From an uncultured Methanobrevibacter sp. (lineage in GTDB: Archaea; Methanobacteriota; Methanobacteria; Methanobacteriales; Methanobacteriaceae): a stretch of DNA of 64,000 bases. The stretch spans positions 106,659 to 170,658 of the forward strand of contig ONJC01000002.1 of assembly GCA_900318035.1 (NCBI GenBank), given 5' to 3'. Below the pieces are notes generated by a model. The model did no database searches. It saw only the letters and a program-made list of their open reading frames with translations, and had not been told where the DNA came from. Position numbers and translations under genes: made by a program. Each line of letters begins with the position of its first letter. The first letter of the stretch is position 1. Shown in pieces: positions 18,146 through 24,357 of this stretch.

Positions 18146-18703
18146 TTAAAATACTATTTTTATCTCATCATTTGAATTGCTTAAGGTCAGGTTTCCGGAT
18201 TTGATTTTGGCACTGCCTTCTCCGTCAACAATCTTATCCTGATGGTCAAATGTGAAATTTGTTTTAATCACTTTTCCATCAAACTCGAATCCATCACAGC
18301 TGCCATAAATCGATTGGTTGAAATTGGAATCATCAACAACAGCATCAATATGAACCATATTCTTTCCCAACTTTTGAATCTCTTTGATTTGGCTTTCACT
18401 GGCGTTTGTTAACTTGATTTCGAGAGTGCCGTTGAAGTTATTAACGTCGGAAGTGTTGAATGTGGCGTCAGTTCTGCCGTTTTCATCAATGCTGAAACTT
18501 GTAACTCCCCCCATCTTTCTTACGCTATCCCCTTCAACTCCGGTTACTATGGACTCTGTATCCCATGTGACTGTTGAATTAATAATTTCAGCAGCTATCG
18601 GCCCTTTGTCTGAATTCATATCAAATAATCCTGCAGAAACTGCAGAAGTGCAACATATAACAGCAATCAAAGCTATTATTAACAGAACAGTGCTTTTTCT
18701 CAT
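18146..18703 (-). CDS. Secreted or lipid-free small beta protein, function unknown
   Basis: The protein is 185 residues from ATG 18703, which follows SD GAGGTG and gives a clean signal peptide (RKSTVLLIIALIAVICCTS, AVSAG). The mature part is an acidic beta-rich domain (TSFSIDENGRTDATFNTSDV, NGTLEIKLTNASESQIKEIQ, IDAVVDDSNFNQSIYG, KSGNLTLSNSNDEIKIVF). It has potential N-glycosylation sites and no Ig or beta-helix repeat. I do not recognise the family. It sits alone between a beta-helix protein and an LPATG protein. Confidence 0.65.
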   Translation of the reverse strand: MRKSTVLLIIALIAVICCTSAVSAGLFDMNSDKGPIAAEIINSTVTWDTESIVTGVEGDSVRKMGGVTSFSIDENGRTDATFNTSDVNNFNGTLEIKLTNASESQIKEIQKLGKNMVHIDAVVDDSNFNQSIYGSCDGFEFDGKVIKTNFTFDHQDKIVDGEGSAKIKSGNLTLSNSNDEIKIVF

Positions 18704-18885
18704 TTTTTTCACCTCTAATTGAACTGGAAAATGTCCAATACTTAAAATAATATTTAACAGCGTCAAATCTGTTAATACTACTATACAGATATAGACTATT
18801 AAAGTTATCTGTAAAGTAATCGCTTTATGGATAAAAAAAATAGTTTTAAAATTTTATGGATAAAAGAGAATAAAAGGAGGAGGGG

Positions 18886-18913
18886 TTAAAGCATGAAATT
18901 AATCATGCTTTAA
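18886..18913 (-). terminator. Hairpin terminator of the second LPATG gene
   Basis: TTAAAGCATGA pairs perfectly with TCATGCTTTAA across a 6-base loop. On the minus strand CCCCTCCTCCTTTTATT follows. The same hairpin and C/T tail occur at 7731 and 20398. Confidence 0.7.
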
Positions 18914-18938
18914 CATGGGAATAGAATTTCAATATGAC

Positions 18939-19379
18939 TTATTTTTTTCTGAAGACAGATACCCCGCCAATAACAGCCAGGCATCCTAATAGGATTACCA
19001 CTGGATTACCGGTTGCAGGCAAGAAGTTTTTAGGGCCATAGTTTCCTGTTGCATTTCCAGTTGTGTTTACAACATCCCCGCTTCCTGCAGCATGTGTGGA
19101 GTTGGTTTGATTCACCATTGCCTGCTGGTTGTGAGCTGCATCAGGTGAAATGACTGTACTGTTTTGAGCGTCCTGGGTTTCGTTCACGTAAGGATCCATG
19201 CCCGCAGCGTGTTTTGCCTCATCATGAGGAACGATTGCATCACCATGACCATCACCATTTATGAGAATACTCTCATCAGCAGACAATAAGCCGGCATCTT
19301 CAACTGCACATACTGCACATGCAGAGCATAATAAACAGAAGATTGCGAGAATTGCGAATATTTTTGTTTTTGGTTCCAT
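18939..19379 (-). CDS. Small secreted protein with LPATG C-terminal sorting signal
   Basis: This 146-residue protein is a paralogue of 7785-8210. It has a signal peptide (KTKIFAILAIFCLLCSACAV, CAVE), an acidic/His-rich middle (NGDGHGDAIVPHDEAKHAAG), Asn/Thr sequons, and the tail FLPATGNPVVILLGCLAVIG-GVSVFRKK. ATG 19379 follows the SD GTGAT by three bases. The leader of about 80 nt, the TATA/BRE, the TGCAAGTA operator and the terminator hairpin are all shared with the paralogue. The LPxTG-hydrophobic-basic layout predicts cell-wall linkage by a sortase; this is inference for pseudomurein. Confidence 0.75.
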   Translation of the reverse strand: MEPKTKIFAILAIFCLLCSACAVCAVEDAGLLSADESILINGDGHGDAIVPHDEAKHAAGMDPYVNETQDAQNSTVISPDAAHNQQAMVNQTNSTHAAGSGDVVNTTGNATGNYGPKNFLPATGNPVVILLGCLAVIGGVSVFRKK

Positions 19380-19480
19380 GTTATCACATTAATATAATTT
19401 AATATTGAAAAGTTAATTTGAAATTAGTCAAATAATTTCGAATTAACACTTCACTGCACAAATAAATATATAGATAAGCC

Positions 19481-19517
19481 ATATATAAAGATTTTCGACT
19501 GCAAGTACCTACTTGCA
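19481..19517 (-). promoter_or_regulatory. Promoter with perfect inverted-repeat operator
   Basis: On the minus strand, TGCAAGTAGGTACTTGCA (19517-19500) is an 8-bp perfect inverted repeat with a 2-base spacer. It is followed by GTCGAAAATC (BRE-like) and CTTTATATATGG (TATA). The 40 bases downstream (ATATATTTATTTGTGCAGTG on the minus strand) also match the promoter at 8302. Confidence 0.7.
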
Positions 19518-19647
19518 TCTTAAAAAGTAAAATAAAGAAATTTAAAAACTTATTTTGAAAAATAAAAGCTTTTAAATGACTAACATTAACATTAACCCCT
19601 AAAAAAACAGTGAAAACATGACACCAATATGCAACATGAGACATTTT

Positions 19648-20256
19648 TCATTCATCAAAAGATTGAAATCTGAATATGTCCAATTTGGCACTTACCTGAT
19701 TGTTTATTTCCTCTTCACTGAAGTATAGAGATTCCACCAATTCCAGTCTCGGTTCTGTGGGAAGATAAAGCTTATATTCAATGGTCGAATAATAAAAAAA
19801 GATTAGAATCTCTCTGGGATTTCTTTTAAATGACTCTTCAATCCTTTTTAGAACTTCACTAAAAATCCTCGTAGAGAACGGATTGAAAAAATAAAAGCGG
19901 TTTGCCCCGTCAGGCATGTAATCTTCAGCCCTGGAGCGAATGAAAATGACATCTTCACAATTTCCATAGCTTTTTAGGTTTTTATCTGCCTCTTCAAGTA
20001 ACTTTTCGCTATGATCTATTCCGATGACCCTGCACCCAATCTGACTATTGATAAAAAAGCTTATCCGTCCCTTTCCGCAGCCATAATCAACAATAACATC
20101 ATCCTTTTTGAGGATTTTCAAGCCAATCAGCCTCTCCAAAACAACATATGGTGTGGGGTCATAGCCATAGTTCTGCAAATCCTCCTCGCTGTAGTCAACA
20201 CTTTCAGTTGAAATATTCAGTTTCAAATCCCAGTTCAAATCATAAGAGTTCTGCAT
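19648..20256 (-). CDS. Class I SAM-dependent methyltransferase
   Basis: The 202-residue protein has motif I VDYGCGKGR at about 59-67, the acidic end of strand 2 (VIGIDHSEKLLEEA at about 79-92), a D/E after strand 3 (RSRAEDYMP) and a motif-IV-like FYFFNPFSTRIF. That is the Rossmann methyltransferase core. The substrate cannot be told; small-molecule or unknown methyltransferases of this size often have the NPF motif. It has a potential SD (AGTGG) before ATG 20256. It stands alone between an LPATG gene and a transposon-end relic. Confidence 0.75.
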   Translation of the reverse strand: MQNSYDLNWDLKLNISTESVDYSEEDLQNYGYDPTPYVVLERLIGLKILKKDDVIVDYGCGKGRISFFINSQIGCRVIGIDHSEKLLEEADKNLKSYGNCEDVIFIRSRAEDYMPDGANRFYFFNPFSTRIFSEVLKRIEESFKRNPREILIFFYYSTIEYKLYLPTEPRLELVESLYFSEEEINNQVSAKLDIFRFQSFDE

Positions 20257-20330
20257 AATTTTCCACTAAAAAAAATCTATAAAATAATATATGTCCAATT
20301 AATTAAATAAGTTTTAACTTTAGCGTGTGA

Positions 20331-20362
20331 GAATACTCCGGCTTTGAAAAGCCGGAGCGTTC
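20331..20362 (+). mobile_element. Relic right end of an IS200/IS605-type element (possible)
   Basis: CTCCGGCTT-TGAA-AAGCCGGAG forms a 9-bp GC-rich hairpin, embedded as GAATA-hairpin-CGTTCAAT. Subterminal hairpins flanked by GAAT and (G)TTCAA are typical of IS605/TnpB right ends, where the element ends at the TTCAA and the RNA guide begins. No tnpA or tnpB is nearby, so this would be a solo end or a non-autonomous copy. It could also be only a terminator. Confidence 0.35.
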
Positions 20363-20397
20363 AATAAGCTTTTAAAACACAAAATAAAAGGGGAGAT

Positions 20398-20520
20398 ATT
20401 AAAAGTATGAATTGCTCATACTTTTAATTTATATGGAAAAATGGTGCGAAGGATAAACCTTCGAAACCACTTAATGGGTTTTACAAATCTTTAAAGTTAA
20501 AGACATCCTTTAACTCCAAT
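20398..20520 (-). ncRNA. Candidate structured RNA of about 120 nt with four hairpins
   Basis: The unit lies downstream of the promoter/operator at 20541-20576 and is read on the minus strand. Four hairpins follow one another: GTTAAAG/CTTTAAC (20496-20514), AAACC/GGTTT (20464-20481), CGAAGG/CCTTCG (20447-20463) and the 13-bp ATTAAAAGTATGA/TCATACTTTTAAT (20398-20428). The last is followed by ATCTCCCCTTTTATTTTG. The terminal hairpin and C/T tail match the terminators of the two LPATG genes. The only reading frames are tiny (MSLTLKICKTH is one). It may be an RNA gene or what remains of a paralogous gene. Confidence 0.5.
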
Positions 20521-20540
20521 TAATCATATAAACAACAATG

Positions 20541-20576
20541 TATATAAAGTTTTTCGAATGTAAGTGCTTACTTGCA
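20541..20576 (-). promoter_or_regulatory. Third copy of the promoter/operator module
   Basis: On the minus strand TGCAAGTAAGCACTTACA (20576-20559; one mismatch in the inverted repeat) is followed by TTCGAAAAAC and CTTTATATACATTG. The 10 bases between operator and TATA are identical to the copy at 8302. No protein gene follows; the structured RNA candidate does. Confidence 0.65.
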
Positions 20577-20631
20577 TCGTTAAACAGTGAAAATAAGATA
20601 AAAAATGAGTTTTTTTAAAAATAAAGATAAA

Positions 20632-21171
20632 TTAAACGGCAATATAACCATTAGAGCTATTACTTACTTCTGAACCTATGGAATTATTGCCATAATACAC
20701 GTTCAGATTACCGTCATAATAGACTGTGCTGTTAAGGGAAGAATTGAAGGACTGGTTCAATACCTGATAAACCGGTTTAACTCCTTCAGTAGTTATTTCA
20801 ACTCTTTGAATTGTATGGGACGGCTTATAAGTCCAATCTCCTTCGAAAGTACAGTTGATAGTGTATTTACCATTAATCCTATCTATTTTTAGGTGTCCAA
20901 CACCATTTGAATCTGTTACTACCGAATACTTATCTGCACCTTCTTCATTAATTACTGAAATGTTTATTTTTGCATTGGGAATTCCTGTTCCGTTGACATC
21001 AGACAACCTGACAGTTATGTTATCCCCCTTATACATGGTGGTGTTACTTGTAAATTCCAGATGAGAGTCCTGTTTTTGAAATTGAGTCGTTAAAAGCTTC
21101 GGCCCCATCAAACAGGCTAAGACAATAATAACAACTATAATAAGAATTATCAAAATAGGTCTGGCTCTCAT
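20632..21171 (-). CDS. Membrane-anchored Ig-like domain protein
   Basis: The 179-residue protein has an N-terminal membrane segment (ILIILIIVVIIVLACLMG) at 6-23, one Ig-like module at about 38-130 (TMYKGDNITVRLSDVNGTGI ... NGKYTINCTFEGDWTYKPSH), and a short Asn/Ser/Tyr-rich tail with many N-glycosylation sequons (NQS, NSS, NST, NNS). It has the same architecture as the protein at 6049-6651, with which it shares the phrases KGDNxTVxLxDxN and GKYxxNxTFxGxxxxxxxxT. SD GAGGAA lies 7 bases before ATG 21171. It is probably displayed on the outer face of the membrane. Confidence 0.7.
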   Translation of the reverse strand: MRARPILIILIIVVIIVLACLMGPKLLTTQFQKQDSHLEFTSNTTMYKGDNITVRLSDVNGTGIPNAKINISVINEEGADKYSVVTDSNGVGHLKIDRINGKYTINCTFEGDWTYKPSHTIQRVEITTEGVKPVYQVLNQSFNSSLNSTVYYDGNLNVYYGNNSIGSEVSNSSNGYIAV

Positions 21172-21294
21172 AATTTTTTCCTCAGAATAATATCTGTCAA
21201 ATATTGATTATATATGTTATGATATTATAGTACAAAATTGCACCGGGATAGTAATGTATATGACCAACCTAACTGAAAAAAAGAAAATGCGAAA

Positions 21295-21486
21295 TTATTT
21301 GACATTCAAAATATCCTCTTCAGACAAACCGGTAACCCTAACAATCAAATCAACAGACATTCCCTCATCAAGCATATTCTTAGCAGTATCAAGCTTGGCT
21401 ATTAACACGCCTTGCTCAATACCTTGCTCAATACCTTGTTTAATAGCTTCATCTCTCATATATCTTTCAATAGGATCAAGTATCAT
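21295..21486 (-). CDS. Free-standing duplicate of the Rpn C-terminal domain (RpnS-like)
   Basis: The 63-residue protein from ATG 21486 (MILDPIERYMRDEAIKQGIE...) is nearly identical to the last 55 residues of the Rpn-type gene at 21563. It differs by an insertion of about 8 residues (GIEQGVLIAK for GK) made by a 12-bp duplication at DNA level. The SD GGAGGA lies 7 bases before the ATG; an in-frame GTG at 21501 is the alternative. Homology with the parent runs from about 21300 to about 21518 and then stops. In described Rpn systems a short C-terminal product made from an internal start inhibits the full-length nuclease; this copy could be a separate gene for such a product. It could also be a mere relic. 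Confidence 0.6.
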   Translation of the reverse strand: MILDPIERYMRDEAIKQGIEQGIEQGVLIAKLDTAKNMLDEGMSVDLIVRVTGLSEEDILNVK

Positions 21487-21562
21487 ACTATTTTCCTCCA
21501 CATATTTACCATATTCCCATTACAAAATAATAATGCCAAATACTAAAACAAACATGAAAGAA

Positions 21563-22429
21563 TTACTTAGCATTCAAAATATCCTCTTCAGACAAACCAG
21601 TAACCCTAACAATCAAATCAACAGACATTCCCTCATCAAGCATATTCTTAGCATCATCAAGCTTACCTTGCTCAATACCTTGTTTAATAGCTTCATCTCT
21701 CATATATCTTTCAATAGGATCAAGTATCATACTATTTTCCTCCATATATTTACCATATTCACGATTATCCAACATATTAATGCTCAAAACATTAAATAAG
21801 TATATGATTGCCTTTTTTTCATTAATGTCAAATTCCAATCTTTCACAAACATCTTCAAATAATTTGCGTGCCTTATTCAATATTTCAAGTTTGGATTCAG
21901 TGAAATCAGTATACACAATCAACTGAAGTGCCGCAATATCCTCATCTGTTATTTTCTCATTGTTTTTTAATTTATTTTCAATGCTTTTAAATATATCCTT
22001 TGCACGGAAATCCTTTAGGGAAATTACATGCATCGTATACACACAATCATCATTCAAAACAAACTCTTTTTTGGAATATGCTGGTTTTTTAATGCATAAT
22101 ATGTATAATTCTACAGGATTATGTTTAAAAATGCGTATGGAAGACACATACTGAAAAAATCTTTCAATATCATCATCCGTTGGCAGATTTGTCTGACATT
22201 CAATGATAAGACTTATAGTTTTTCCATCCCCATCCGCCTCACCAACAAAATCCATACGAGAAATGCTTGGACCAAAATTCGTAACTTCAGAAATCAACAT
22301 CCTGTTAAGCCTATATGGAATTTTTACGAATTTCAAAAGGCCGTTTGCACGCTTTTGCAGGATGCTTCTGAAAGCATAGTCATTATACTGAGGATAATTA
22401 TAATCATGAATATCATTTTCTTTTGCCAT
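21563..22429 (-). CDS. Rpn-family PD-(D/E)XK nuclease with internal start
   Basis: The protein is 288 residues from ATG 22429 (a TTG two codons earlier is possible). The PD-(D/E)XK core has the spacing seen in Rpn/YhgA-type nucleases: Asp in MDFVGEADG (about 60) and ExQ in SLIIECQTN (about 77-79). A long helical middle follows. The C-terminal module (ERYMRDEAIKQGIEQGK...MLDEGMSVDLIVRVTGLSEE) is typical of the family. Within the gene, GGAGGA and, 7 bases on, ATG 21730 would start a 55-residue C-terminal product. The family promotes recA-independent recombination and has been linked to anti-phage defence with intragenic antitoxins. A duplicated 3' end follows downstream. Confidence 0.75.
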   Translation of the reverse strand: MAKENDIHDYNYPQYNDYAFRSILQKRANGLLKFVKIPYRLNRMLISEVTNFGPSISRMDFVGEADGDGKTISLIIECQTNLPTDDDIERFFQYVSSIRIFKHNPVELYILCIKKPAYSKKEFVLNDDCVYTMHVISLKDFRAKDIFKSIENKLKNNEKITDEDIAALQLIVYTDFTESKLEILNKARKLFEDVCERLEFDINEKKAIIYLFNVLSINMLDNREYGKYMEENSMILDPIERYMRDEAIKQGIEQGKLDDAKNMLDEGMSVDLIVRVTGLSEEDILNAK

Positions 22430-22633
22430 ATCCAATAATATGATGAAAATCCTATTTAAATTTATCTTTTAAGAAAAATCACTATTTATATTTGTTTATA
22501 TTAAAAATAAACGAGCATAAAGCAATATTCATCTTGACTTCTAAAAAATGGCTCCCCCACAAGAGATTAAAATTCAAAAAAAACATAACATAAATATGTC
22601 AAATTCACCAAAAATAACTTCAAGGTGAGGCAA

Positions 22634-23287
22634 TTGGAGAAATATTGTAAAAACTGCGGAGCAAACATTGATGATTCAACCCAGGTCTGCCCGGATTGCG
22701 GAAGGGAAATTCCCGCTGAAAAATATGTGCCCAGACATCACAGAAAATGTCCCAACTGCGGAAGGACAATTCTTGGATACGAACAGTTCTGCAGAAGCTG
22801 CGGAATTGATTTAAGCACAGCCATTGAGGAAAAGCCGGCAAGCAGGAAAAAATACAAAACTCCGATTACCACCATAGCCATAATAGCAGTAATAGCCATT
22901 GTGGCATTTGGAGCATTCAATACCATAATGCCTATGGTAAGCCAGGAAGTTCAGGTGGACACAATCAACTTCAAAATCCCGCCGGGATATGTTCAGGACG
23001 ATGATTTGACCTTTGATGAAACCGATGCGGGAGTCAAATATGTCTCCAAATTCTGGGAAAACGATGAAGACGACATCCAGATTGACGTTACATATTCACA
23101 AAACGGCACAGCCAATGCCAATGATGCCTTAAAGGAAGTGGGCGGAACCAAACAAAATATGATGAATTATGATGGCTATTATGACGAAGTTGAAGGCTAT
23201 TATTCATTCTCATTTGTAAAGGACAACAAAATCATCAGCATCTACACTTCAAATCACGATCTGCTCAATGAAATCGAAGTTCTCTAA
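22634..23287 (+). CDS. Membrane protein with N-terminal double zinc ribbon
   Basis: The protein is 217 residues. TTG 22634 is chosen since SD AGGTGAG lies 5 bases before it and the protein then opens as MEKYCKNCG, the usual form for zinc-ribbon proteins. Two zinc-ribbon units follow (CKNCGANIDDSTQVCPDCG and CPNCGRTILGYEQFCRSCG) within residues 5-60. One membrane segment (TTIAIIAVIAIVAFGAFNTI) is at about 77-97. An outer domain of about 115 residues (IPPGYVQDDDLTFDETDAG...) resembles the small PsbP-like/DUF4367-type folds but is not identified. It was possibly recruited as a sensor or chaperone at the membrane. Confidence 0.7.
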   Translation: MEKYCKNCGANIDDSTQVCPDCGREIPAEKYVPRHHRKCPNCGRTILGYEQFCRSCGIDLSTAIEEKPASRKKYKTPITTIAIIAVIAIVAFGAFNTIMPMVSQEVQVDTINFKIPPGYVQDDDLTFDETDAGVKYVSKFWENDEDDIQIDVTYSQNGTANANDALKEVGGTKQNMMNYDGYYDEVEGYYSFSFVKDNKIISIYTSNHDLLNEIEVL

Positions 23288-23332
23288 GTGTAAATCCAAC
23301 CAATCTGATTTTCTAACTTCAAGCAAAAACCC

Positions 23333-23345
23333 TTACATTAACGGG
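23333..23345. repeat. Solo left end of the inverted-repeat element
   Basis: TTACATTAACGGG matches the left end of the repeats at 2564-7665. No centre or right end can be found in the 150 bases that follow. It may be a remnant. Confidence 0.4.
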
Positions 23346-23488
23346 CAAAATACATCATAAGTTAAAAATATTTTTCAAAAATTAAATTTAGGCATGTAAA
23401 AATAAGTAAATCTTTAAATAATATCCTTAAAATAATATTAATTACAACACATTCTCGTGTTGTGCTTAAAAAAATTTTTAGTTTAAGT

Positions 23489-23515
23489 TTGTCAGGGGGC
23501 TTGAACCCCGGACAA
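23489..23515 (-). terminator. Hairpin terminator after the RyR-like small gene
   Basis: TTGTC-A-GGGG pairs with CCCC-G-GACAA (one A/G mismatch) around GCTTGAA, immediately after the stop at 23517. On the minus strand ACTTAAACTAAAAATTTTTTT follows. The core GGGGTTCAAGCCCC recalls a tRNA T-arm, but the rest of a tRNA is missing. Confidence 0.6.
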
Positions 23516-23516
23516 C

Positions 23517-23807
23517 TTATACAAACTCGTTTTTACATATCCCATAGACCTTTCTTGCATACACCCTGTCCTTTTCCTTCATCTCTTCAGACAACTGCGA
23601 ATAGTCAACCATGAGTTTCGGCCAGTTTTCCACCCTTTGAGCATTCCTTTCAATGACTTCAAGCCGACTGGAATCCAAATCATTCAAATCAATGTTATCA
23701 TTAATTATTTCAAGCAGAACTTCAATATCGCCGCATACCGATTCGGCCCATTCCTGCCATTGGATGTGTTCCACACATGCAAGCCTTTCTAATATTTCAT
23801 CGTCCAT
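23517..23807 (-). CDS. Small acidic protein, RyR-domain-like, possibly phage-derived
   Basis: The 96-residue protein has HIQWQEWAES at about 14-23, a middle acidic stretch (INDNIDLNDLDSSRLE), and the ending NWPKLMVDYSQLSEEMKEKD followed by RVYARKVY. The pattern W..L...Y..LSEE.KEKDR..A.K is shared with RyR-type modules and with small phage proteins of this length. The SD GGGGAT precedes ATG 23807. It stands alone with its own terminator. The family call is tentative, and the phage origin is inference. Confidence 0.5.
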   Translation of the reverse strand: MDDEILERLACVEHIQWQEWAESVCGDIEVLLEIINDNIDLNDLDSSRLEVIERNAQRVENWPKLMVDYSQLSEEMKEKDRVYARKVYGICKNEFV

Positions 23808-23937
23808 AACAATCCCCTGATTAACATTTTCAAAAAGAAGATATTAAAAATTAACTGTTTAAAATCATGACCGATAAGGACAATATATATACGAGATATG
23901 ACAAATTATATTTGAAAAACACAAAGGAGGCAAACAA

Positions 23938-24162
23938 ATGGCTGGTAAAAATAAAGCTCTTGCACTGGTAATCTCATTCATATTTACAGGCCTCGGTCTC
24001 GTATATCTGGGAGATGAAAAAAGGGGATTGATTCTCTTTGGTATTGCAATCCTTCTAAACTGTATGGGCATGTGGGTAACATCCATCTTTTCATATCTGT
24101 CATTAATCATATGGCTTTACGGACTGTATGCAACCTACATGATGGCCAATGAGGTCTGCTGA
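23938..24162 (+). CDS. Small TM2-like membrane protein
   Basis: The 74-residue protein has an N-terminal AGKNKALALVISFIFTGLGL segment, a YLGDEKRG turn and two further hydrophobic stretches (LILFGIAILLNCMGM and ISYLSLIIWLYGLYATYMMA-like). The G-x-G-x-x-x-YLG-(x)-RG pattern is seen in TM2-type and related small membrane proteins, which often accompany zinc-ribbon domains. A strong SD (AAAGGAGG) precedes ATG 23938. Function unknown. Confidence 0.65.
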   Translation: MAGKNKALALVISFIFTGLGLVYLGDEKRGLILFGIAILLNCMGMWVTSIFSYLSLIIWLYGLYATYMMANEVC

Positions 24163-24163
24163 G

Positions 24164-24187
24164 GAATAATTTATTTACAAATTATTC
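24164..24187 (+). terminator. Hairpin terminator
   Basis: GAATAATTT pairs perfectly with AAATTATTC across ATTTAC, followed by TTTTTCCTTTTT, directly after the stop at 24162. Confidence 0.75.
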
Positions 24188-24357
24188 TTTTTCCTTTTTA
24201 CTATGTAGATTACGATGAAACTTTTTTTAAAGCTTAAACCATTACCCAAGATAATAACAGCAATATTAAAGAATTAGACTACTTTTAAAATTAAAGTTAA
24301 TTTAATGACATCTAAAAACAAGTATTTTGATGAAAAAAAATAAGTAGGGAGTGGCAG

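Noticed and set aside
19582..19600. AACATTAACATTAACCCC as another end of the repeat family
   Set aside because: It lacks the CGG that follows ACATTAA in all good copies, and no centre or other end is nearby.
19399..19644. Minus-strand frame of 81 codons
   Set aside because: It spans the operator and promoter of the gene at 18939; no SD and no homology-like features.
21254..21799. Plus-strand frame of 181 codons opposite the Rpn duplicate
   Set aside because: Antisense to the duplicated Rpn end; low-complexity Ile/Ser/Thr composition with no start signal.
23489..23515. tRNA 3' half (T-arm look-alike GGGGTTCAAGCCCC)
   Set aside because: No D-arm, anticodon arm or acceptor partner; it folds better as a simple terminator hairpin after the gene at 23517.
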